Source: Ktedonobacterales bacterium
GTDB taxonomy: Bacteria; Chloroflexota; Ktedonobacteria; Ktedonobacterales; JADMIN01
Direction of reading: 5' to 3'
Assembly (NCBI GenBank): GCA_025450405.1
Contig: JANWHL010000108.1
Coordinates: 1 to 5,330, forward strand
Length of the DNA: 5,330 bases
Part shown: piece by piece, positions 1 to 5,330 of the stretch
How the letters are laid out: every line of letters begins with the position of its first letter
How positions within the stretch are numbered: the stretch's first letter is position 1
Translations under genes and position numbers: made by a program
Notes under the pieces: generated by a model
Database searches by the model: none
What the model saw: the letters and a program-made list of their open reading frames with translations, nothing else
Told to the model about the DNA's origin: nothing

Positions 1-75
1 AGTGCCGCGCTTGTGGGCATTGGTGAGATCGCCGGTGGGTCGTCGCTCGGACACGTGAGGGGAGAGGCGCAATGA
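1..75 (+). CDS. Possible 3' end of an upstream gene (partial, uncertain)
   Basis: Reading from base 1, a frame stays open to a TGA at 73-75, giving 24 residues ending in HVRGEAQ. The stop overlaps the next start as ATGA, an arrangement common in translationally coupled bacterial genes. A second frame, starting at base 2, is also open and stops at TGA 56-58, just before the Shine-Dalgarno of the next gene, so the true frame cannot be decided. The third frame stops early. Too little is visible to name a product. If either reading is real, the nucleotidyltransferase gene is not first in its transcript. Confidence 0.3.
   Translation, partial: SAALVGIGEIAGGSSLGHVRGEAQ
57..67 (+). promoter_or_regulatory. 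Ribosome binding site of the nucleotidyltransferase gene
   Basis: The purine run GAGGGGAGAGG contains a GGAG core at 61-64, seven bases before the ATG at 72. It supports this start, which also gives the expected family N-terminus MKAVVMAGG. Confidence 0.7.
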
Positions 76-2588
76 AGGCAGTGGTGATGGCGGGCGGCGA
101 GGGGTCACGCCTGCGGCCCCTGACGATTCTGCGCCCCAAGCCGATGGTCCCCATCGTGGGACGGCCAGTGATGGAACACATCCTCAACCTGCTGAAGGCC
201 CACGGGATCATCGATATCGTGGTCACCGTCCAGTACCTCGCCAGCGCCATCGAAGACTACTTTGGCGACGGCTCGCAGCTGGGCATGCGCATCGTCTACT
301 CACGCGAGGAAGTGCCGCTGGGCACGGCGGGCAGCGTCAAGAACGCCGAGGAGCACCTGACCGAGCCGTTCCTGGTCATCAGCGGCGATGCGCTCACCGA
401 CTTCAACCTGAGCAAGATCATCCGCTTCCACGAGACTCACCACGCACTGGCGACCCTGACCCTGGCGCACGTCGACAACCCCCTCGAATACGGCGTCATC
501 ATTACCGACGAGGGCGGCCACATCCGCCAATTCCTGGAGAAGCCGAGCTGGGGCGAGGTCTTCAGCGACACCATCAATACGGGCATCTACGTGCTCGACC
601 CCAAGGTCTTCACCTACTTCGAGAAGAACAAGCCCTTCGACTTCAGCCAGGAGCTCTTCCCCATGATGCTGGCGAAGGGCGACCCGATCTATGGCTATGT
701 CGCCGACGGCTACTGGTGCGATGTCGGGAACCTGGCTGAGTACATGAAGGCCAACGCCGATGTGCTTCAGGGGCGGGCCAAGGTCCAGATCCCCGGCACG
801 GACCTGGGCGACGGCGTCTGGACCGAGGAGAATGTGGAGACCGCACCGGACGCGCAGGTCCTGGGGCCGGTCTATCTGGGGCACGACGTCAAGATCAAAG
901 CGGGCGCCATCATCCACGGGCCGAGCTCGATCGGCCCCTATACCATCGTGGACGAGCGCGCGCAGATCGACCGCAGCGTGGTCTGGAACAACTGCTATAT
1001 CGGCGAGCGCACGGAGCTGCGCGGCGCGCTGGTGAGCTCCTCGACCAGCGTCAAGAGCAAGGCGGTGATGTTCGAGGGCACCGTCGTCGGCGACCACTCG
1101 ATGGTGGACGAGAGCGCCATCATCCAGCCGGGGGTGAAGATCTGGCCAAACAAGGAGATCGAGACCGGCGCGGTGGTCACGAGCAGCATCATCTGGGGCT
1201 CGCAGGGGCGGCGCTCGCTCTTTGGGCGCTATGGCGTCACCGGCATCGTCAACGTGGATGTCACGCCGGAGCTGGCGGCGCGGCTGGGCGCGGCCTACGG
1301 GGCCGTGCTACCCAAGGGCTCGCGGGTGTGCGTCAACCGCGACGCGCACCGCACCCCACGCATGATCAAGCGCGCCATCATCTCGGGCCTGCCCTCGGCG
1401 GGCGTCAACGTCCACGACCTGGAGACGGTGCCGCTGCCCGTGGCGCGCTACTACGTCCGGACGACCGACGCGGTGGGCGGGATGCATGTGCGGCTCTCGC
1501 CCTTCGATCCGCGCATCGTGGACATCAAGTTCTTCGGTGCCGACGGGCTCGATATCAGCAAGAACACCGAGCGCAAGATCGAGAACCTCTACTTCCGCGA
1601 GGACTTCCGCCGCGTCTACCTGGACGACATCGGCAACATCGAGTACGCCCCGAACGTGATCGGCCGCTACACCACCGACTTCCTCGGGCGCATCGACCAG
1701 GAGGTCATCCGCAAGCGACGCTTCCGGCTGGTGGTGGACTATGGCCATGGCAGCAGTGTCCAGGTGCTGGCGCCGATCTTTAACGCCTTCCAGGCGGACG
1801 TGATCGCCCTGAACGCGACGATGGATCCCAACCGCTACTCGCGGACGGCCGAGCAGTTCGATTCGGACATGCAGGTGCTGGCGAGCATCACGGGCACGCT
1901 GAAGGCGGACCTGGGCGTGCGCATTGACACCGGCGGCGAGAAGATCTACGTGGTGGACGACCGCGGCATCATCGTGGACAACGGCAAGCTGCTGGCGGCG
2001 ATGGCGGAGCTGACGCTGCGCGGCGCCAAAGCCGAGGGCAAGAACGGCGCGAAGGGCGGTCTAGTGGTGGCGCCGGTGACGGCGCCGAGCGCGGTGGAGA
2101 CGGTGGTGAAGCGGTCGGGCGGGAAACTGGCCTACGCCAAGGTGCTCCCGAGCGCCCTGATGAACGAGGCGACGCGCGAGGGCGTGAAGCTGGTCGGCGA
2201 CGTGGTCGGCGGGTTCATCTTCCCGGCCATGCTGCCGGCCTTCGACGGCATGTACGCGACGGCCAAGCTGCTGGAGGCGCTGGCGCGCGACGAGACGAAG
2301 CTCTCGGAGGTGGTGGACAATCTCCCGCCGTACCACATGATCCGCATGCAGGTGAACTGCCCCTTCCAGTACAAGGGCCGCGTCATGCGCATCCTGAGCG
2401 AGCAGTACCGCGAGCGGCGCGAGGAGCCGATTGACGGTATCAAGATCGACCTCGGCAAGGAGTGGGTGCTGGTGCTGCCGGACGCGGACCGGCCGCTCTT
2501 CCACGTGCTGGCGGAATCGCGCTCGCGCGACGCGGCCCAGGCGCTCGCGGACAAATACGCGCGCGTGGTGACGGGCCTCCAGCACTGA
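72..2588 (+). CDS. Mannose-1-phosphate guanylyltransferase-type NDP-sugar pyrophosphorylase fused to a degenerate phosphomannomutase-like domain
   Basis: This 838-residue cytoplasmic protein has three parts. Residues 1-235 are a nucleotidyltransferase domain that should join a sugar-1-phosphate to an NTP, releasing pyrophosphate. It shows the GGEGSRLRPLT nucleotide loop (8-18), RPKPM (21-25), a GD metal site (D106), EKPSWG (156-161), NTG (169-171) and a DVGN motif (217-220). Residues about 255-375 are hexapeptide-like left-handed beta-helix repeats. Residues about 383-838 match the alpha-D-phosphohexomutase fold. Here the catalytic serine position is kept (S476 in RLSPFDP, where TASHNP is usual). 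The metal loop DGDADR has become DTGGEK (619-624), the sugar loop is GDVVGG (709-714), and the phosphate loop lacks the RxSGTEP pattern (802-808). Length and order fit the fusion proteins known from Chloroflexota, Actinobacteria and Cyanobacteria, usually annotated as GDP-mannose enzymes. The N-terminal activity is likely. Mannose and GTP as exact substrates are inferred; glucose-1-phosphate is an alternative. A Gly/Lys/Ala-rich insert lies at 651-663. Confidence 0.93.
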   Translation: MKAVVMAGGEGSRLRPLTILRPKPMVPIVGRPVMEHILNLLKAHGIIDIVVTVQYLASAIEDYFGDGSQLGMRIVYSREEVPLGTAGSVKNAEEHLTEPFLVISGDALTDFNLSKIIRFHETHHALATLTLAHVDNPLEYGVIITDEGGHIRQFLEKPSWGEVFSDTINTGIYVLDPKVFTYFEKNKPFDFSQELFPMMLAKGDPIYGYVADGYWCDVGNLAEYMKANADVLQGRAKVQIPGTDLGDGVWTEENVETAPDAQVLGPVYLGHDVKIKAGAIIHGPSSIGPYTIVDERAQIDRSVVWNNCYIGERTELRGALVSSSTSVKSKAVMFEGTVVGDHSMVDESAIIQPGVKIWPNKEIETGAVVTSSIIWGSQGRRSLFGRYGVTGIVNVDVTPELAARLGAAYGAVLPKGSRVCVNRDAHRTPRMIKRAIISGLPSAGVNVHDLETVPLPVARYYVRTTDAVGGMHVRLSPFDPRIVDIKFFGADGLDISKNTERKIENLYFREDFRRVYLDDIGNIEYAPNVIGRYTTDFLGRIDQEVIRKRRFRLVVDYGHGSSVQVLAPIFNAFQADVIALNATMDPNRYSRTAEQFDSDMQVLASITGTLKADLGVRIDTGGEKIYVVDDRGIIVDNGKLLAAMAELTLRGAKAEGKNGAKGGLVVAPVTAPSAVETVVKRSGGKLAYAKVLPSALMNEATREGVKLVGDVVGGFIFPAMLPAFDGMYATAKLLEALARDETKLSEVVDNLPPYHMIRMQVNCPFQYKGRVMRILSEQYRERREEPIDGIKIDLGKEWVLVLPDADRPLFHVLAESRSRDAAQALADKYARVVTGLQH

Positions 2589-2606
2589 GGACGACGACGG
2601 AATCCA

Positions 2607-2633
2607 CACAGAGGACACAGAGACCACGGAGGC
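2607..2633 (+). repeat. Three imperfect 9-base tandem units (CACAGAGGA type)
   Basis: The units CACAGAGGA (2607-2615), CACAGAGAC (2616-2624) and CACGGAGGC (2625-2633) follow each other directly, about 20 bases after the stop of the nucleotidyltransferase gene. From memory, similar CACAGAG-rich intergenic stretches recur in many unrelated bacterial genomes. I cannot confirm that here, and the role is unknown. No rho-independent terminator with a T-run is seen in this intergenic stretch. Confidence 0.55.
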
Positions 2634-2659
2634 CGGAGAAAGGTACAGGGGCGCGAGAG

Positions 2660-2669
2660 CGGCGCGCCG
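2660..2669. repeat. 10-base perfect palindrome CGGCGCGCCG upstream of the -10 box
   Basis: The sequence equals its own reverse complement over ten bases. It occupies the place where a -35 element would lie relative to the -10 box at 2686. It could be an operator half or simply GC-rich chance. Confidence 0.4.
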
Positions 2670-2671
2670 AC

Positions 2672-2679
2672 GTGTACAC
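2672..2679. promoter_or_regulatory. 8-base palindrome GTGTACAC, possible operator
   Basis: This perfect palindrome lies between the -35 region and the -10 box of the predicted lipoprotein promoter. A protein bound here would block RNA polymerase, so a repressor site is possible. No regulator gene is visible in the window. Confidence 0.3.
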
Positions 2680-2682
2680 CTC

Positions 2683-2691
2683 TGCTATACT
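2683..2691 (+). promoter_or_regulatory. Predicted extended -10 promoter (TGC TATACT) for the lipoprotein gene
   Basis: TATACT at 2686-2691 differs from the sigma-70 consensus TATAAT at one base and is preceded by TGC, which makes an extended -10 element. It is an AT-rich island in high-GC DNA. No good -35 hexamer is present at the usual 16-18 base spacing; extended -10 promoters can function without one. Transcription would start near 2698, giving a leader of about 118 bases before the ATG at 2816. Confidence 0.55.
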
Positions 2692-2718
2692 ATGGCCAGC
2701 GACCACGTGATCCTGAAG

Positions 2719-2800
2719 GACCACCCACACGCGGAGCACGCTCCAGGCCGGGCATGCTCGGTGCCAGCGCGCATGGATCGCGCCGGGCGCGGGTGTGGTC
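2719..2800 (+). other. Possible structured 5' leader of the lipoprotein mRNA
   Basis: GACCAC (2719-2724) can pair with GTGGTC (2795-2800). Alternatively CCACAC (2725-2730) can pair with GTGTGG (2793-2798); the two pairings exclude each other. Inside lie two further inverted repeats: GGAG/CTCC around 2733-2744 and the near-palindrome CCGGGCATGCTCGG (2748-2761). The outer strand ends one base before the ribosome binding site. No known riboswitch family is recognised, and GC-rich DNA forms such pairings easily. Confidence 0.25.
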
Positions 2801-2807
2801 GGAAAGG
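2801..2807 (+). promoter_or_regulatory. Ribosome binding site deciding the lipoprotein start
   Basis: GGAAAGG lies eight bases before the ATG at 2816. The alternative in-frame GTG at 2795 would place this site inside the gene and has no clear Shine-Dalgarno upstream, so the ATG is preferred. Confidence 0.6.
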
Positions 2808-2815
2808 CCGAGAGC

Positions 2816-4396
2816 ATGCGCGCTCCTCTCCCTTGTGGCCAGCTTCGCATCTCCACACGCGTCGCGCGTGGTGCGCTGATCGGGCTCCTGCCGCTGATCC
2901 CCATGCTCGCTCTGGCGGCCTGCGGATCGGCCGCCCCCGCGGCGTGTCGTCCGGGGGGTACCATCAGCGGCGGTACGTGGCCGCTGGCCAACGCGGACTA
3001 CGCCAATACTCGCGACGCCGCCGGCGGCCTGATCACCTCGCAAAACGTCAACCAACTCTGCGTCGCCTGGACACTTCCGATCAGTGGCGTCTCCGTCAGC
3101 GGCGCGATGGCGACCGCCCCGATCGTGGTTGACGGGACCGTCTACCTGCAAGACCTCAAGAGTAACGTCTACGCCATCGACCTCCAGAGCGGCACCCTCA
3201 AGTGGAAGCATCTGTACAACCACGCGAATCTTGGGCCCAATGGCGTGGCGGTTGACCAGGGCAAGGTGTTTGTGGCGAGCGATATGCAAGACGTCGCCGC
3301 GCTCGACGCCGCGACCGGGGCGCCGATCTGGTCGCTCCAGATTCCCGCTCCCAACACCCAGGGCATCGACGAGCAGCCCACCGCGTACAATGGCACACTC
3401 TACCTCAGCACCATCCCTGGCACCGCCCCCGACGAAGACCACTTCTATCAGGGCGGCATGATGGGCAACATCTACGCCCTCGACGAGCGGACCGGCGCCA
3501 TCATATGGTCATTCAACACCGTCAAGGACGGCGACCTGTGGGGCAATCCGAGCGTCAACAGCGGCGGCGGCGCCTGGTATCCCCCCGCCATCGACACGAC
3601 CACCGGCACGACCTACTGGGGCACGGGCAACCCCGGACCAGTGCCTGGCACCAGCCAGTATCCGAACGGCTCCAGTCGGCCTGGTCCTAACCTCTATTCC
3701 GACTCGGAGCTGGCCATCAGCGCCTCCGGGCAGTTGCGCTGGTATCAACAGGTCACGCCCCATGACCTCTTCGATCACGACTTCGAAGCCTCTCCCATCC
3801 TCACGACCGCCATGGTGAATGGGAGGCAACGGCCCGTGGTGATCGGCGCGGGCAAAGAAGGCGTTGTGGTCGCCTTCGATGCCCAGACCGGCGCGGTGCT
3901 GTGGAAGACCGCCGTTGGCCTGCACCTCGATGACGACGCGCAATCCGTCCCCGCTGGACAGACCATCACGATCCTGCCCGGCGCCTCGGGCGGAGTGCAG
4001 ACCCCAATGGCGCTGGCGGACGGCGTGGTCTTTGTGCCGATCGTCAACGCCGCGGCGCAATTTAGCGCGACCAGGTTCGTCAGTGATGACACGGGCTCGG
4101 GCATCGGCGAGCTGGACGCCCTCGATGTGAACACCGGCCAGATCCTCTGGACGTCGCGCTTCAACGCGCCGGATGGCTCCGCCACGATCGCTGGCGACCT
4201 CGTGTTCACCTCGACCTATAGCGGGCAGATGGTCGCCCTGGACCGCGCGACTGGGCACCAGGTGTGGTCCTGGCAGGCGCCTGGAGGCGTCATCAGTCCC
4301 CTGAGCATTGTCGGCGACACGATCCTGGTTCCCGTGGGATTGGCGGACAAGCCCGAACTGGTCGCGTTGAAACTCAGCACCGCGGGCGCGGCCTGA
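2816..4396 (+). CDS. Exported lipoprotein with a PQQ-type beta-propeller (quinoprotein dehydrogenase-like)
   Basis: The product is 526 residues long. A basic N-terminus and hydrophobic stretch (about 19-35) end in the lipobox LAAC with lipid-carrying Cys36, so the protein should be anchored on the outer face of the cytoplasmic membrane. The rest is a chain of propeller blades with the PQQ-repeat pattern, such as NVYAIDLQSGTLKW, GNIYALDERTGAIIW, VVAFDAQTGAVLW and MVALDRATGHQVW. GTGNPGP (about 269-275) and TPHDLFDHD (314-322) resemble the regions that in PQQ alcohol dehydrogenases supply the Asn calcium ligand and the catalytic Asp, which hints at a real quinoprotein oxidoreductase and not only a BamB-like scaffold. 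The vicinal Cys-Cys pair of methanol dehydrogenase is absent; Cys44 and Cys82 could form another disulfide. There is no cytochrome c motif (CxxCH). Substrate is unknown. A start at GTG 2795 would add seven residues. Own promoter at 2683-2691; a membrane protein gene follows 66 bases downstream. Confidence 0.88.
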   Translation: MRAPLPCGQLRISTRVARGALIGLLPLIPMLALAACGSAAPAACRPGGTISGGTWPLANADYANTRDAAGGLITSQNVNQLCVAWTLPISGVSVSGAMATAPIVVDGTVYLQDLKSNVYAIDLQSGTLKWKHLYNHANLGPNGVAVDQGKVFVASDMQDVAALDAATGAPIWSLQIPAPNTQGIDEQPTAYNGTLYLSTIPGTAPDEDHFYQGGMMGNIYALDERTGAIIWSFNTVKDGDLWGNPSVNSGGGAWYPPAIDTTTGTTYWGTGNPGPVPGTSQYPNGSSRPGPNLYSDSELAISASGQLRWYQQVTPHDLFDHDFEASPILTTAMVNGRQRPVVIGAGKEGVVVAFDAQTGAVLWKTAVGLHLDDDAQSVPAGQTITILPGASGGVQTPMALADGVVFVPIVNAAAQFSATRFVSDDTGSGIGELDALDVNTGQILWTSRFNAPDGSATIAGDLVFTSTYSGQMVALDRATGHQVWSWQAPGGVISPLSIVGDTILVPVGLADKPELVALKLSTAGAA

Positions 4397-4419
4397 CCGC
4401 CAGCGGCCCGGAGCGGTCA
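4394..4419 (+). terminator. Inverted repeat over the lipoprotein stop codon, possible weak terminator
   Basis: TGACCGC (4394-4400) pairs perfectly with GCGGTCA (4413-4419) across a 12-base loop; the left arm includes the stop codon. No T-run follows, so classic intrinsic termination is unlikely. mRNA end protection or partial attenuation before the next gene is possible. Confidence 0.35.
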
Positions 4420-4422
4420 CGG

Positions 4423-4438
4423 TCCAGCCGCGGCTGGA
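4423..4438. repeat. 16-base perfect palindrome between the lipoprotein and membrane protein genes
   Basis: TCCAGCCGCGGCTGGA equals its own reverse complement. As RNA it folds as a 6-bp stem with a CGCG tetraloop. It ends 12 bases before the AGGAGG ribosome binding site of the next gene. It could be an operator for a dimeric regulator, an RNA processing or stability hairpin, or the second half of a bipartite terminator with the inverted repeat at 4394-4419. Confidence 0.55.
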
Positions 4439-4450
4439 TATCACCCATCC

Positions 4451-4456
4451 AGGAGG
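4451..4456 (+). promoter_or_regulatory. Strong ribosome binding site of the membrane protein gene
   Basis: A full AGGAGG core lies six bases before the ATG at 4463. It fixes the start and so places the 15-base tandem repeat inside the coding sequence. Confidence 0.8.
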
Positions 4457-4462
4457 CACACC

Positions 4463-5212
4463 ATGGCTGGCCGGAACGCGGCTGACCGGAACGCGGCTGA
4501 CCGGAACGCGCTGCGTCTGGCGGCGGCGCTGGTGCTCATTGGGTTCCTGGTTGCCGTGGTCGCGCAGCGCTTCCAGACGATGATCGATGGAAGTGTGAGC
4601 AGCGTCAACAACCACCCCGCCGAGTTCATCGCCATCGCCAGTGGCGACCATTGGACCGCGATCGCGCTCGCGCAATTCCTCGCGACGGCGCTCATCACGG
4701 CGGGACTGCTCGTCGTCTCCTCCGCGCTCAACCTCACCACTGGCATCCCCAACGCCATCAATCGGCTGGGGGCCTGGACAGCCGTGGCAAGTTTGGCGCT
4801 GAACGGGGTCATGTACGCCGTGGCGGGCGTTGCCCTCAAACAGGCGGTGGACGCCTGGGTCCAGGCTCCGGTGGCGGATCAGACGGCGCGCTTTGCCAGC
4901 GCGGAAAGCCTGCGGTGGCTGCAATGGGGCGTCAGCAGCTACGATGCCGTCCTGTTCGGCATCGCGCTGCTGCTGATCGGCATCGCCATCTTCTGGACGG
5001 GACGCGTCTCGCGGCTGGTTGGCGTCCTCATCGGGTTGGAAGGGATCGCCACCGTCGTGGAGGGGTGGTATGCGGGAGTCGTGGGCCTGGCGCTCTCCGG
5101 CCCCAACGCCGTCGCGTACGACGTGAGCAGCGCGCTGCTCTTTCTCTGGGCGGTCTGGCTGCTCGTCGTCGCTCTGCGCATGAAGAGGGTGGCCCCAGCC
5201 GCGAGCGCCTGA
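4463..5212 (+). CDS. Unrecognised integral membrane protein with about six helices
   Basis: I do not recognise the family with confidence; a DUF4386-like small membrane protein is one weak possibility. The 249 residues show hydrophobic segments at about 17-35, 64-88, 103-125, 157-178, 183-210 and 220-239, so roughly six membrane helices. Two longer polar loops lie at about 36-63 and 126-156, and a basic tail (RMKR, 239-242) suggests a cytoplasmic C-terminus. There is no heme-binding CxxCH, no obvious transporter signature and no ATP-binding motif. The N-terminus before the first helix is a three-unit repeat (A-G/D-R-N-A). A strong AGGAGG site supports the ATG. The gene sits 66 bases after the PQQ-propeller lipoprotein in the same direction, so co-expression is plausible, possibly as a membrane partner; that link is inference only. 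Confidence 0.8.
   Translation: MAGRNAADRNAADRNALRLAAALVLIGFLVAVVAQRFQTMIDGSVSSVNNHPAEFIAIASGDHWTAIALAQFLATALITAGLLVVSSALNLTTGIPNAINRLGAWTAVASLALNGVMYAVAGVALKQAVDAWVQAPVADQTARFASAESLRWLQWGVSSYDAVLFGIALLLIGIAIFWTGRVSRLVGVLIGLEGIATVVEGWYAGVVGLALSGPNAVAYDVSSALLFLWAVWLLVVALRMKRVAPAASA
4466..4510 (+). repeat. Three tandem copies of a 15-base unit inside the membrane protein gene
   Basis: Units at 4466-4480, 4481-4495 and 4496-4510 read GCTGRCCGGAACGCG. Copies two and three are identical, and copy one differs only by G for A at the fifth base. Because 15 is a multiple of three, gain or loss of a copy would change the length of the cytoplasmic N-terminus by five residues without a frameshift. Confidence 0.9.
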
Positions 5213-5283
5213 GTCCGAGGTCGCATCGCCGATCACGCCTTGCCGATCACCGGAGGGCGGGGGCTCGCTCGCGCCTGGCGACC
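5213..5283. other. Short noncoding stretch after the membrane protein gene
   Basis: The nonamer GCCGATCAC occurs twice (5228-5236 and 5242-5250). GGTCGC (5219-5224) could pair distantly with GCGACC (5278-5283). GGAGGG at 5252-5257 looks like a ribosome binding site, but no start codon lies at a suitable distance. No T-run terminator or clear promoter is seen. Confidence 0.4.
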
Positions 5284-5292
5284 GTGCCCGCG

Positions 5293-5330
5293 ATGCTCGC
5301 CGCGTACGCCAGCAAATTGGCCGGAACGAA
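5293..5330 (+). CDS. Possible 5' end of a further gene, running off the window
   Basis: ATG at 5293 opens a frame to the end of the window reading MLAAYASKLAGT. An in-frame GTG at 5284 is an alternative start. The N-terminus loosely recalls medium-chain zinc-type alcohol dehydrogenase/quinone oxidoreductase proteins, which often begin M-x-A-A-Y/V, but twelve residues cannot support a family call. No convincing Shine-Dalgarno lies at the right distance from either start; GGAGGG at 5252-5257 is too far upstream. Confidence 0.3.
   Translation, partial: MLAAYASKLAGT

Noticed and set aside
300..1097. A 265-codon open frame on the - strand inside the nucleotidyltransferase gene
   Set aside because: It lies wholly opposite well-conserved pyrophosphorylase motifs and its composition (Val, Asp, His, Arg, Ala) is that of an antisense shadow.
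2795..2797. GTG as the start of the lipoprotein gene
   Set aside because: It lacks a Shine-Dalgarno upstream and would add seven residues before a normal signal peptide; ATG 2816 has GGAAAGG at ideal spacing.
2692..3132. A 146-codon + frame beginning with ATG directly after the -10 box, which could be a leaderless gene
   Set aside because: The ATG at 2692 lies upstream of the expected transcription start, and the product is Arg/His-rich without a domain. Its second half runs in another frame through the propeller gene.
2690..3442. A 250-codon - strand frame across the intergenic region and the lipoprotein start
   Set aside because: It has no recognisable domain and overlaps the lipobox and first propeller blades on the opposite strand; it is best explained as a GC-driven shadow.
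3509..5236. A 575-codon open frame on the - strand covering the end of the lipoprotein gene and all of the membrane protein gene
   Set aside because: Its product is rich in Arg, Gly, Asp and His with no recognisable domain, while the + strand encodes clear propeller motifs, membrane helices and a strong ribosome binding site. Long antisense frames are expected in high-GC genes.
5319..5328. GGCCGGAACG near the right edge matches part of the first 15-base repeat unit (4469-4478)
   Set aside because: A single 10-base match in GC-rich DNA, without neighbouring copies, is too short to claim a dispersed repeat.

Overview
The window is high-GC bacterial DNA with three complete protein genes, all on the + strand, and two possible gene fragments at the edges. 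The closest match I can recall for this content is a Chloroflexota or actinobacterium-like organism. That rests on the three-domain sugar nucleotidyltransferase/pseudo-phosphomutase fusion, the PQQ-propeller lipoprotein with a lipobox, and strong GC bias at third codon positions. It is inference, because no rRNA or other taxonomic marker is present.

Layout. At 1-75 there may be the tail of an upstream gene that overlaps the next start in an ATGA junction. At 72-2588 lies an 838-residue protein joining an N-terminal NDP-sugar pyrophosphorylase domain, a left-handed beta-helix segment and a C-terminal phosphomannomutase-like domain. The C-terminal domain keeps a serine at the phosphoserine position but has lost most of the other mutase active-site signatures. 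At 2589-2815 is an intergenic region with a short 9-base tandem repeat, two small perfect palindromes, a good extended -10 promoter and a structured-looking leader. At 2816-4396 lies an exported lipoprotein with a PQQ-type beta-propeller that carries quinoprotein-dehydrogenase-like motifs. At 4397-4462 two inverted repeats sit back to back before a strong ribosome binding site. At 4463-5212 lies a 249-residue protein with about six predicted membrane helices; its first codons are three copies of a 15-base tandem repeat. At 5213-5330 there is short noncoding DNA and possibly the start of another gene running off the window.

How the parts work together. The first gene is a housekeeping or cell-envelope sugar gene, probably making GDP-mannose or a related activated sugar. 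It appears transcriptionally separate from what follows, because a promoter lies just before the lipoprotein gene. The lipoprotein and the membrane protein are co-directional and 66 bases apart, so they may be co-transcribed. They could form a surface redox module, but nothing in the membrane protein (no heme or quinone motif) proves this. The most notable points are the degenerate mutase domain, the nested palindromes at the promoter, the double inverted repeat between genes two and three, and the in-frame tandem repeat at the start of gene three. I see no CRISPR array, transposase, tRNA or rRNA.
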